From Phallusia fumigata (Eukaryota; Chordata; Ascidiacea; Phlebobranchia; Ascidiidae): DNA of 64,000 nucleotides. The notes under the pieces are model-generated. The model did not search any database and had not been told where the DNA came from. It worked only from the letters and a program-made list of their open reading frames with translations. Where the stretch lies: positions 134,655-198,654 of the forward strand of contig QXVZ01032917.1 in NCBI GenBank assembly GCA_008931825.1, written 5' to 3'. The first letter of the stretch is position 1. Each line of letters starts with the position of its first letter. Position numbers and translations under genes: made by a program. Of the stretch, positions 23,875-35,603 are shown one piece after another.

Positions 23875-26800
23875 CTACTCCCAATACGGTTTCAGATACT
23901 TGTATGACACGTAACCGGCACCGCACAGCACACTCAGCACACAGATACCTTTGAGGGCACGAGCCACAGTCGACCTTTTCTTGCTGACTCGCCACGAGGT
24001 ACTGGTTTGAAATGCTGGCGAAACGATTGTGGAGGACTGAAGGGTACATGCCTCTGTATCGTTATTGTTGCTGTTGGTGTTTTTGTGGAGCTGGACAACC
24101 TCGTTAGCAGCTCGCTGACCGGCCTCAACTGCCCCATCTATGTACCCCGTCCACTTGCGAGCTGTTTCGGTACCTGCCCAGTGTACTCTGTAAGGCGTAC
24201 AATAGTGAGTGGGTTTAATTAACAAAGCGTTATCGTCTGTTGGTTTGACTTGACTCACATGTTTGTTAAATAGTGCGGACTGCGTTTTGGGGACAGTCCG
24301 TTAAAGTTATGTTGACTGTGATTTTTGCAAGTCAGTAAGTTTTACTGCCGTCATTGTCTGGACCTTACAAGGTGCAACAAGATTCGGTGTGTTACAAAGT
24401 GCAACCTAAAACACGCTTTAGATTTTCTGTAAATTTTTAGAGCATGTGTGGTGTAAACCTGTCATTAGGCAACCTTTTTGTTGTCAGAGTCCAGTTTTTT
24501 TCAAACAGAGTCAAATTTTCAGGGCTTGCTGAATGATCAGGCTAGTAAATTATAGAATGCAAAATCACGTAAAACGAGTAATCAACGATTAAAAGTGGCC
24601 TAGTGCTAGATGGCCTAAAATCAACGAAATCAAGTTAGGTTTCATATGTACAAATACGTATGAATCAGATGCAACCCTGTACATCATTTGCAGTGAAAAG
24701 TGCAGTAAACAAACGTGCAATGTTATGTAAACACAAGTCCATCATGTCCCCTATCAAGGATTGACTTTTATAAACAGGATTTACGTGCAGCAAAGATTAA
24801 TGCAGCAAGATTAATGACCTATCAAAGACAGCCACACTAAAGACAATAGCACTTGGTTTTCAATATATGCCTAATTAAAAACAGATGTAGAATCGTGGCG
24901 CACAGGAATACATAAACGTATTGCCATCTCAACTAACTCAAAAGGCTTCTCACAGTTTTATGAAAAGCCTTTATTCCATTCAACAGTAATGTGTGTGAAA
25001 ACCCTAAAGTGTTTAGAAAAATAGTTTCTTATGTTTTGCCACATATCCCAATCTATTGCACTTTGACCCTTTGAATATGTCACATGGTTCCACCAAAGGT
25101 TTGACATTTACTTCATGTTCGCTTGTGGCTGCACGTTGCCACTAATGTATCAAATATAGGGTTTGTTTGCCTGTGCTGCCTGTTTTGCAGTGCGGCATAC
25201 AAGGCGATAAAAACCAGCTGGCACGCAAGCGCACCCTGTGTGCAACCAAAACTGCAGTGGTCAGAGACAAAGGCCCCATAACTAGACGAAAACGTATTGT
25301 TTCTATGGGTAATGCTTGCACGGGCAAATCAAATCAAAAGCTATGAGAAATCTGCTTAAAACACTGTTAACATAACCTTCAAATGACAAGCAGAAGTTAC
25401 GGAGGTAACATTATTGCCTTAAGTTTACAGAACCACAGTACCAGACTGGCTCATGAAAATATGCAACCGGTGTATTCTTGAGCAGCCTATCATATCAACT
25501 TTTATACAATGCATGGTGTGGGCTTGTTTTAAAATGGTCATGCTTATTTCTGTATACATAACATGTTTGATCTTTTTTCCTACTGGGAGTAACACAGCCT
25601 AGATTGCGGGTAGACAACCTTTGTTATGATGCCATGGTTGGCACATAAGGTGGATATTTAAACTGATTTACAAGTTCATGTTTCAATACATTTTGCGAGT
25701 CAAGTTTTGCGACCTCTTTGTTTCAAAGCAGTGATGTCATCAACATGGCACACAAAGTCATTAACATTAGTACATAATTTGTAAACTGACACAATGCGTT
25801 CAAAAGGTTGCCGCCCCCTAGTCCAGATGGATGTTAAGACTATGGTTCAGAAGTACGCTACGTGCTCAATCTAAATTCACAAAATTAACAACTTGGTGCT
25901 AGACCACCCACCAAGTATGCAATCAAACATCTAACTGACCTGCCAAACGGTTCACGCAGAGCATGGTGAAAGTATAGAAGGCAACCAGGTTGCATTACAC
26001 TGACAGGGCATCCACCATTGTAAGGCTCCAAACCCCAGTCTTTATCTTCATAGTGAATAAGTTGGTTGGAAGCTTCCCGTCCCAGCATAGAAACTAAGGC
26101 CTCTACAACAGCTTGCTGTCGTTCAGCCACCTGAATCAAATTCCTTTGTTACCAATTATTAAAAATTATGTTTGAAAAATAAGTTACCACTTTTTTAATA
26201 GATGATCTGCAAACAGTGCCCTTTGTGTTTTAAATTTAGATTTTCAAATATATGTACCAACAAATATAGCCAAAGTAGAAAATAGCCAAAATCAACTTTT
26301 GTGGTTTGTGTAAATTGGCCCGAAGGGTGCACAACAACCTAATCAAAATTTGGTTTGCAACATATCAAAACAAACTGAAAAACAGCAGCTGTCACTATCA
26401 GCAACCGTAAAAACTCAGTTTCTTTTGCTATAAAAGGCTAGGTGAATAAATAGATACGATTTATTAATTATTACGATTTGTAAAAATTTGTTGGTCAAAA
26501 GTTTATACATACCGATTTATGTGTCCAATAGGTTGCATGTTCAGCACATATAAAGCCAACCAGTGCTGGATTGCCCTTAAAGCTAGTCGCATCCATAGTA
26601 ACGGACAAAGGGCCTGTGGAGCATGGGTTTACCACAGATGTAGTCTCACCAGAGGCACCAACTTTCTGTAACAAACACCATAATAAATTTTGATTCATCA
26701 CATCTACATGAAAAAGTAAGTTGATGGAACATTAATTTTAACCTTGTTTCATCCAAATTTAAGATACCCCAAAGAAAGGTAAATCATATGTCAACACTGT

Positions 26801-29800
26801 TAATGACAATTTTCATCAAATATTTATTAGTAAACTGGTTGACTTAACCAGTGACTTTTCATATGGTTTGCCACCAAATATTGCAACTTAAAATGTTGCA
26901 TTTGGCGAAATTGACATATGATTGCAATACCTGCAACCACTATATCTTTGCAATTAAAAAGTGTGCTGTGGCACAAAAACACTTTAAAGAATCGGTCAAG
27001 TTTCAGGTCAAAATATGCTACACAACACAGAAAAAATACAATAATTAGTTACCTTCCAGAAAGCAGTTTTATAAGTTACAATAAACTTAATAAGATGACC
27101 GACAGGCATCCGGTCTCCAAGTCTTCGTCTGTCTATTGGAAGCTCAGGGGAAAATGATATGTGGTTTACTAAGTGTGGGGGAATGGCAACAATTACAAAC
27201 TGTGCATGGTAGGTTGTGTCATCTTTAGTTGTTACAACACATGGCCCGGAGTTTGTCTGGAGAAAAAATTGTAAAGATATTTTCCTTTTTACAGTGGAAA
27301 AAACTGGATCACACCCTCCAAAATGTTTAAACAGCAATACAAGGCCAGCTATTTATGTTCCATTTCCCCATTTGCCACCAAACCTCCTTTACTGCAACAA
27401 AAAGTTGGAAATCCTTTGGACTATTTATGGAGTTGTATCAGGCCATCAGGCAATCAGAGCAAAAATGACTGGACTGGGTAAATGTGGATGGTGAATTTTG
27501 GCATGCACGCTTATCAACATGATGTGTTACTTTTTAATGTGGAAAGTTAGGATATAAATGAGCGAAAATCTTGTGCTTGCATAACATGCACAACATTGCT
27601 TTAATAAATAAAATGGTATTTTGGTGCTGCAATACAAGTTTAGGTTTAGTTTAATATTATTCCAAGCTGGGGTGTTTAAAGTATTGGATTGGAATACAGA
27701 TTTCAAGTTGGACATTGAATGTTTTTTTTCAAATATGTAACTTGATGACACCAAGAAGCCTTAACTATAAGTGTTTATTTTGCAGGAACAAATGACATCG
27801 GTCCAATCTGTCTTATTTTCATTGGACTTAACAATATGGACCCAAGCAGTATAGCAATCTAGCTTTTTTTGGTGTGCCTTGACATGTAAGTTGCCAGCTT
27901 AGTCAGCTCAAAGAAGTGACATTAAACATTTGTTGAACATACCTGCTTTATGCTAACAACAGGCTGGTTGCACTTCACTCTCTGGGCACCAATTCTATCT
28001 TTTAACTTCTCTGGTAAACATGATGCCGTTTCCTAAACATTAATATACAAAGTTATTTCCTGTTAAAAAGCTGTTTCTCATTAGCAAATTCGTTGTTTTT
28101 GGTCACATTACAGACCGCTTGAATTTGATCATTTTGCTATTGCACAAAAAAAAAATTTGATTAACAATCCATGCCCTTGCTTTACACTTAGTATTGTATA
28201 AGTCCAGAAAAATCCAAGGCAAATGAAATAATCAATATTACCATGATTCAATAAACTGAAATCAGTTAAGAGGTTAAAACCAAATGTTCACCTTAAAAAA
28301 ACACAACAGAGTTATTCTGTTTACTATTATGAATAGTTAAAACAAACAAAAACATTTCCATGCTATAAAACTACATTACAATTCACTACCTGAACCCGTA
28401 ACTCTTGTGCATCACCAGCACCATGGTCAAGAAGTCGATTTAAGTCACCGGAAAGAGCGATATAGTACAAAAAGTAAAAAAGTGACAGTTGAGAAGGCTC
28501 AGTTCCAAACACAGTTCTTATGATACATGCAAGAGTATCTGAGGTCGCTGTTACAACAAATTTTGGGTTTAGTTTTCAGGCATCATCAGCAGTTCAATGA
28601 AAATAAAAATAAACACATTAAACAGGACTTACCTTTGCATCTTGATGACTGATGTATAAATGTTTGTACAGTCATGCTGTCCCATTTGTTTGCAAGCTTT
28701 GCTGATGCTGGACTGCTCAATGGAATTTGTGCAGCCATTTTGTCTATCTAAATTTGTGTAGGAATTGAACTTTTTTTGCATTGGATTTTTATAATGACTA
28801 CAGCTGCTTTCACCAACCCCTAACAGTATGTGGAAAGACATCATTATAGTTCACAATTTAAACACTAATTAAACAATATAAAAAAACTTCAAAAATTCTT
28901 AGCCTGAGAAGTATGTAAGAATGCATAATAATTACAAGGTTTCTGATTTATCAACACTGTCCCAAACCACATGTGGCATTGCACAAAATTTTGTCCAAAA
29001 CTGAAAAACCCAACAAACCTTGGTCTAGTAACAAATTACAGATTACATAAACAGTCATAGTTTAAAACGATGTCTAACATTTTTCTGAAACCCTTAACGT
29101 TTGATAGAAAAAAACAGTTCAAAACATGCCATTGGTTCAAAAAGCACTAATCTACTGCAAGAAAAAATATAGATTTTACACATGCAATATTTTGTGGGAA
29201 ATTGATGTACTCACGACCCACAAAATTTGTTGCGCAACCCACTGCAGGGTTGCGACCCTTAGTTTGGGGAGCTCTGGTTAAAACAACACTGCTTTTCAAT
29301 CAAAAGAATGTTACCTTTTTCACTATTTGATGTAGGTCTATCAACTCAAACACACCCAATGATGGATAAAGTCCCTTGTATACACGCAGATCTGATACAT
29401 TGTACATCAGCAGTTTTTTTTCTCCATGAGAATACTGTGAGAATGTTCCAAGACCAAAATTTTCCAGAAGTTGGAGTACATATACTTGGGAACTTAAATG
29501 GACAAGTAACATTAATTTGACATTAAAGATGCAAAATACTGCTCTTATCCTTCTCACCTTGAAACCCATTGCCCCCCTAAGTCCCATTTGTCTGTTCCAT
29601 TGGCTGAAGCCTGAAGGTAAGGTTTTACTACAAAGTCTACCTCCAATTCTGTCTGTTAAAAATGTTTTAAAATGCCATCAATAAAAAATGCCATAGATCT
29701 AAATATGTCTAACGCAAGCATACAAAAAAAGTATACCTTTGGCTTCCAAAACAATAACATCCAATTTTTCACTTGTCAGTTGCTGTAATTCATGTGCAGC

Positions 29801-29860
29801 TGCAAGTCCAGATATTCCAGCACCAATTACAACAACATCAACACATACAGGGTCAGGCAT
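23875..29860 (-). CDS. MAO: Monoamine oxidase, with a frame-breaking repeat in exon 2
   Basis: Outer mitochondrial membrane flavoenzyme oxidising biogenic amines to aldehydes, with H2O2 (family knowledge). Ten exons: 29860-29737, 29652-29558, 29492-29315, 28747-28633, 28547-28390, 28032-27943, 27256-27053, 26665-26513, 26130-25940, 24187-23875. Exon 1 carries the FAD Rossmann motif [17 protein letters not shown]. Exon 7 has [15 protein letters not shown], with the flavin-contacting lysine. Exon 9 has YNGGCPV, whose cysteine matches the residue that binds FAD covalently in MAO-A/B. Exon 10 has [14 protein letters not shown]; the tyrosines of YNGGC and WTGY are the aromatic-cage pair. The C-terminus has a single tail-anchor helix ([19 protein letters not shown]). 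Without seven bases of a near-tandem heptamer in exon 2 the exons sum to 537 residues, close to vertebrate MAO; as printed the frame breaks there. A GGTCAG acceptor-like site precedes the ATG by four bases. No second MAO copy is seen here. Confidence 0.93.
29208..29276. repeat. Possible terminus of a decayed hAT-like element
   Basis: The segment ending GGTTGCGACCCTTAGTTTGG and then GGAGCTCTG resembles the ends of hAT-type elements that carry a TTTGGGGA...CTG terminus. No matching opposite end or target duplication was found, so this is a fragment at best. It lies in intron 3 of MAO. Confidence 0.25.
29604..29617. repeat. Near-tandem heptamer inside MAO exon 2
   Basis: CTGAAGC is followed directly by CTGAAGG on the plus strand. 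On the coding strand, the sequence before it reads [12 protein letters not shown], and the sequence after it reads [11 protein letters not shown] in a different frame. Both are conserved amine-oxidase motifs. Seven extra bases account exactly for the shift. It may be an allelic indel, a sequencing or assembly error, or a real loss of function. Confidence 0.85.
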
Positions 29861-30022
29861 TATCCTGACCACAGACAAAATAGGATAAACTGCATAAAAA
29901 TATAGGATACCATAGGCTATGTAGGATATCAATTAAGCAGTCAAGCAATGAGTCAGTATTCGCCACTAAAAAGTAGATCACTAATAAGATCACCCCAGAG
30001 TGTATTCCACTACAAAAACTGG

Positions 30023-30532
30023 CACACAATGCAATATCTAGAGAACTAAAAATAACAGGACTCTGAAATTTTATTCAATGATATTTTTTAGGCTATTTAA
30101 ACATAATTTTAACATTTGTTCTAGCAAACCGGAAACATATCAGAATATTTCTAACAAATATAATATATGCACATAAAAATATACAGTGAGCAGACCCAAA
30201 AAGATAAGGTATGATTTTGTTGTTTGTGGAGCGTGCCAGACGCGGTTTGTTCTAAGAACTCAGGTAAAAACAGCGATGAGTTTTTGGGTCAGCTCACTGT
30301 ATACTTTTATGTGCATATATCATATTTGTTAGAAATATTCTGATATGTTTCCGGTTTGCTAGAACAAATGTTGAAATTATGTTTAAATAGCCTAAAAAAT
30401 CATTGGTTAAAATTTCCTGTTATTTTTAGTTTTCTAGATATTGCATTGTGTGACTGTGACCTGACTGAGTCCTTAAAACAAACCGCGTCTGGCACGCTCC
30501 AGCAAACAACAAAATCATACCTTATCTTTTGA
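30023..30532. repeat. Composite foldback: two interleaved inverted repeats
   Basis: Arm A (about 30023-30200, starting CACACAATGCAATATCTAG) is matched in inverse by about 30273-30452. Segment B (about 30204-30256, AAGGTATGATTTTGTTG and onward) lies between those arms, and its inverted copy is at about 30470-30532, outside them. The order is therefore A-B-A'-B'. No coding capacity is seen. It looks like a foldback DNA element that rearranged or inserted into a relative. It sits upstream of both MAO and NAAA. Confidence 0.75.
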
Positions 30533-31125
30533 TATGTTCGGTTTAGGGCGCTGAGAATTTGCACAGAACTTGAGTGGAGCTACCCGACTTCAAAAATGTA
30601 AAAAAAATTTTTTGCTAAAAACCCTAAATTTCGGAATTCAATTTTGGGTGGAAATACCCCGTTTTTGGAACAAAAAATAAAAATGGCAATTATCTCACAT
30701 AGTTAGATTTTTTTGTACAACTGTTACCATTGTTAAAATCTAAGCCGTTTGGGCCTGTCATAGGGGGATCAGGTGTTAATATTCAAAAGGTGTTCATACC
30801 GATATTGATCGTAGTGCACCTGCTTCCAACTTTTGTCACCACGTTTGGGACCCTAAAAGTCGGTTGTTTCTCATGAAACTCGCAGGGATTATTAACACGG
30901 TTATTGACTTTGTTCAGTAAAAAAATGATTTAAAATGATTAAATACTGAAAAGTAATATGCGATTTAAAGTTATGACCGTCAAAGCATAAAGTCCGAAAC
31001 GACTACAATCCATTTTCGTTTCAAAAAACGTACTAAAAAGAAGTTCAGAGGCGATCAAACACACCACAAAAGTGATTGTGGCATACCCACCCTTCTTCAC
31101 AATCAAAATCAAACAATAATATTCA

Positions 31126-31222
31126 CTCTACGCAAATTAATATCTCAATGAAGTTTTTAAGTCATCCGGCGGTNCTCTACGCAAATTAATATCTCAATGA
31201 AGTTTTTAAGTCATCCGGCGGT
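31126..31222. repeat. 48-bp direct repeat joined by a single N
   Basis: Positions 31126-31173 and 31175-31222 are identical 48-mers separated by one undetermined base at 31174. This is the pattern of two contigs joined without removing their shared end and is probably an assembly artefact. The same situation recurs at 55230. Confidence 0.9.
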
Positions 31223-31248
31223 CTTTCATTAGACCTACATTTTTAATA

Positions 31249-31812
31249 TGATTGCTCAATGCACGCACCACTTTCATTTGGCAATCAAGCCACTGCCAGG
31301 CCTTATTCTACGTTCCATGCCGTTTTCAAGAAGCCCAAATTCGTCATTCTACCAAAGGGGAAACGACTGTTCATATTCGCTGGAAATTCATAACTCGCGC
31401 GTATTGCCGCCACCGAGCTTGCCAGCAAACAATCGTGCGCGAACAGCCCGAATCCGCCCAAAGTGTCCACTTTCAACCCAAATATCTGGCGAACCAACCA
31501 CAACACTTTATTACCTTTCCCTGTGAATATGACTGCTCAATGCACCTGAATTTTGCTGTTGAGCTGTGTTTGGTTTGCGAAATATTTGGGTTGAAAGTTG
31601 GCACTTTGGGCTGGGGGCCTACGATTGTTTGTTGGCAAGCTCGGCGGCGGCAATACGCGCGGGTTATGAATTTCAACTGAATATTAAGTGGAGCGCCCCC
31701 ACCCGTAGAATGACGAATTTGGGCTTTTTGGAAACGGCATGTGATGTAGAATAAGGGTGTAGCAGCGGCTTGTGGGCCGTTTAAACGTGTCAGGCGCATT
31801 GAGCAGTCATAT
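31249..31812. repeat. Large foldback element upstream of NAAA copy 1
   Basis: Left end ATGATTGCTCAATGC and right end GCATTGAGCAGTCAT are inverted copies. The arms extend inward about 250 bases each (roughly 31249-31505 and 31566-31812), with mismatches. A third copy of the terminal motif (ATGACTGCTCAATGCAC) lies near 31528, suggesting two elements fused or nested. Reading frames inside are mirror images of one another and are not genes. A related piece (GATATTTGGGTTGAAAG) recurs near 31935. Confidence 0.75.
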
Positions 31813-32104
31813 TCATAAGCATATTAATATTTGGTGTTTTCATATTTTTTCAAACGGTTTGCGTCAATTGCTTGTAAGTTCGTTGGAAAGTGTTGTGTGC
31901 CAATTTTGTTGTTTTGTGGTGGTTGATTCGCGAGATATTTGGGTTGAAAGTTTTTTTGTTTGCTGGGTTGGCTTTGACGCTGTTTGCTCAAAGAACTCAG
32001 GTGAACAGAAGTGGTTTTGATCAAAGTGTTAAGAAATGTGTTTTTGGTTTTGTGGTACTATTTTAAACTTTTTTAAATTTTGTTGTGTGTTTATTAGAAA
32101 AAAA

Positions 32105-35076
32105 ATGGTGCCAAAAAGTTTCAGTTGGTCTATTTTAGCAAGCTTTGTCTTTGTATCCATTTCTGCATTTAGTGGAAAGAATGCTGTACCTGCCAAAACT
32201 TTTGTTGTGGACTTGGATGATCCCCCAATGCAAAGGTAAAGGATTTGTATCGCTTTTTCTGCATGTAACTGTTTGAATACTGGATTTGCTTCCTATTTTT
32301 ATTACCGAATAGTTAATATTTTGTTCATTTAATATTTGTTTATTTGACTAAGATACCCAACCATTATTGTGTTACTATTTTTATTATGTTCAGGTGGCAA
32401 AAAGTAGTTCAGTCAGCAGCTGTTGATGCTAATTATTTCAAGAATGGAATTGATAAATTATTAAGGTATGCGAGTCTAACATGTATGGTAAGCTTGTTGA
32501 TGTCACAATGTCATGTACTTTTGAACTTATACTCAGAGCCGCATTGCCAAGTGAGGTTCTAGTCAAGCTGGTTGAGGATATAGCACAAGATATTGAGAAA
32601 TTTATTCCACAACCATTTGCTGATGAAATTCGTGGCATCAGTCAACATACTGGAATTCCCACAGGAGATATTGTAATCGCCAACATTATTTATGATGTTT
32701 CTGCATTTGGAACAAGTGACAACAAGTGAGCTAATTGAAAGATTGTCTGTCCAAAGGTATGCTTTACCCTGGGAAATATTTGTGTTTACAGGGCATGTAC
32801 AAGCATTGTTACCACCGATAAAAATGGAAAGATATATCATGGGCGTAATCTGGATTATGAAGATCCAGAGTTTTTAAAAAATCTTACAATACAAGTTGAC
32901 TTTCATCAAAATGGAAAGGTATGAGATGACATAATGCAACTACCTCCTTAAAGCAGAGTTTGTGATGTATGCTAAGTAAATACTCTTTAATAACCACTGT
33001 TTTTTATTGTATTTTAATGCTATTTTTGGGTTGTTTAGTCACTCTTCATGGCAACCACCTACATGGGTTATGTGGGTGTAATTACTGGAAGTAGACATGG
33101 AGCATTTTCAATCAGTGGTGATGAGCGTGATGCTGGTGAATGGTGGAAAAACCTGATTGCAGTTGTTGAAGGATCAGACTTTACCTTCTTTCATGAGCGA
33201 ACGGTAAATGGCGAGTTATACAACTTCGAAAAATGTATAATTTAAGTTTGCAAACTTGTTGTTGGCTGGTTAAAATTGATTCCCTGTTATTTTTGTGCAA
33301 GGCCCAGCAATGGATACAAAGCCTTGTGTCACAAAATAACACCTTTGTTAATGTTCCGTATGGTATTAATTGTAAGAACATAGCTTAAATGCATAAGCCA
33401 TACATGTTTATGTTCCGCACTTGCATTTTGCTCTTGTTTTGCCTACTTTCCTTACGTATACATTGTCCAGTTTAAAAAATCTTGCCTTTTTTGCTTCAGA
33501 TTTTGGAAAAGTGCACAACCTACCAAGAAGCTTTGATGGGAGCAGTGTCAACACCCACCATTGCCCCTGTTTATTATATAATTGGAGGCATTAAACCTAA
33601 AGAAGGGGCAATTGTAGTTCGCAATGCTCATACATTGGCAAATGTTACAATGCTGGGAATGGACCAAACACATCCGTAAGTTGCAAGCTGTTATTGTTGT
33701 GCAAATGTCACTTGCTTGCAAAGTTAATTATTAAATATCAAATGACAGTGAACAAATATCTGCAATTTGCAACAATGTTGTCATGTGATTTGTGCTGTGC
33801 AATTTATTCATATCAAATCTACAAAAGTTTACTTATTCTGTTGACAAACTGCTGAAATAAAAGATTCTTCAATCCTATTATAAAAACACAGCAGCTACAC
33901 TATCCATCTTTGATACATGACAGGATGGTTAAATGGTAGTTTGACTGATGATACTTTAAATCTAAAACAATTTTCACAATTTAGTGTAAAAATTATATTT
34001 TTGGATTGCACACAGATGGTATTTGGTGGAAACAAACTACGACCCATGGAAAGCACCTCCAGCATCTGATGACAGAAGAGATGCAGCTATCCGTGCAATG
34101 AACAGAGTCGGACAAAGCGAAATGAATGGAGATATGTTGTACAAGGTAAAATTAGGTTTCATGCAATGGGTTGGTGTTTTTAAACCCAAACACTGCATGT
34201 TTTCAACATGCTGTCCGAATCCCAAGACACTGATTAGTGGGAGAAAAAATATTCGATCGTTGTAAAAACAATATTATTTGTTACTTCTATCGCCATTTGG
34301 GCCAAAGCTGGACTTCAGCGCTTAAGCACTGTCCCATATAGCGTACGCGTGCAGCACTCTTTCCGGATGTCCAATAATAACCCACGCTGATACGTCACTG
34401 TTCACGAGATAAAAACATAAGTGCGTCACGTGTTGTCTTGCGATTTAACCAAGCAACGGGGATGGTGTTTAACAGTGTACGTGAACCAGCAATTTTTTGG
34501 CGCGGGACTTGTACAGATTGGCGTCGTGCGCATGTTTTGTCAGAGGTGACGAGTAACACCAAGGGAATACGGTTTAGTTGGTTTCACTTGTATTGTATTA
34601 CACCATTTCGGGCCTAATGCCTAAATTACAAACCACATTGTCAGCAAAAACGTACACTCATCATGTGACACATTTTGAAAGCATTACCCCTTTGGTTGTT
34701 ATGGAACTTTTAATTCCTTCCCTACTAGACAAGAAATGATGTAAAAGGTGCAGAACCGCTGGTCTATCTGAAAGAAAATTCTACACTTATCATGAATAAG
34801 TTAGCTATAAAGTAAAAACCCTCTTCTTAATTACTCTCCGGGGAGGAATTCTTTCCCAGTTGGCAACCACTGATGTAACAAATCTCGTCATTTAATAAAA
34901 CTCGCCCTGTGTTAAACGTTCATAAACCAACTTCCACAACACCCTATGATTTCCTTTTGTAGGTCCTGTCAGTTCCTCTTGTGTTCAACGAACAAACGAC
35001 GTACACCACCATTATGAGCGCTGCTGACGCTTCAGTGTATCGAACAATGATCAGATGGGACGGACCGGATGAATAA
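32105..35076 (+). CDS. NAAA: N-acylethanolamine acid amidase-like hydrolase, copy 1
   Basis: Lysosomal N-terminal-nucleophile hydrolase of the NAAA/acid ceramidase family; NAAA cleaves N-acylethanolamines such as palmitoylethanolamide to fatty acid and ethanolamine (family knowledge). Eight exons: 32105-32235, 32394-32465, 32537-32725, 32792-32918, 33039-33203, 33500-33675, 34016-34145, 34963-35076; 367 residues. An N-terminal signal peptide (FSWSILASFVFVSISAFSG) is evident. The catalytic cysteine is residue 133 in KACTSIVTTD, the expected self-cleavage point between small and large subunits. The conserved arginine and aspartate lie in YHGRNLDY, the asparagine in VETNYDPW. GYVGVITGSRHGAFSISGDE and APVYYIIGG favour NAAA over acid ceramidase. 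The ATG follows an AG-A-tract that may be a trans-splice acceptor. Exons 7 and 8 are far closer to copy 2 than the other exons are. Confidence 0.92.
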
Positions 35077-35603
35077 CTTCATGCGCCTATTAGTCCGCTT
35101 TTATAGCCTTTTTTATGTAATCTTCCTTTACTGACCAGCATGTTCCTGTGTAACCACTTACACTGTGCAATTACTTTCTTAATATTTCTTTCTATTTCTA
35201 TTCTTTTTCTTCACATGTTAATTTTATACCTTTGTATGTTTAATACCTTTGCTAAATAAAGTGTCATGTAAAGGTACATTTAACAAATAGCGGTGAATTT
35301 TTACAACTGAAAATAAATTACACATAGTGAAGTTTCAAACACAAAATTGTCAACTAATTGTTTGTCCGGTAGATGACAGCAGCGTGCCGTTGTTTGCAAA
35401 CAGCTGTGTTGCGACTACGCCCTTACGCCCACATTTTCGACCAATCAATGGCAAGAACGAAACGGGTGCAAATTCCAAACTAAATTTGAAGAACCAACAA
35501 TGCATGGGTATATGTTAGACCAGTCGACAACTGCTAGGAGATTTGTTCGTGTATTGAAACCTTCTGAAGTCAATTTGATGCATAATTTTGATTACAGAAA
35601 AAT
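35077..35603. other. Spacer between the two NAAA copies
   Basis: Contains the 3' UTR and poly(A) signal of copy 1 and the upstream region of copy 2. The gap from stop to start is only 527 bases, short enough for read-through or shared transcription, although the poly(A) signal argues for separate mRNAs. Confidence 0.6.
35255..35260 (+). terminator. Poly(A) signal for NAAA copy 1
   Basis: AATAAA about 180 bases past the stop codon, followed by a T/G-rich stretch. It is the first canonical hexamer downstream of copy 1 and fits the end of its transcript before copy 2 begins at 35604. Confidence 0.6.

Noticed and set aside
31252-31799. Overlapping open frames of up to 142 codons on both strands
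   Set aside because: They are mirror images produced by the inverted arms of the foldback element, not coding sequence.
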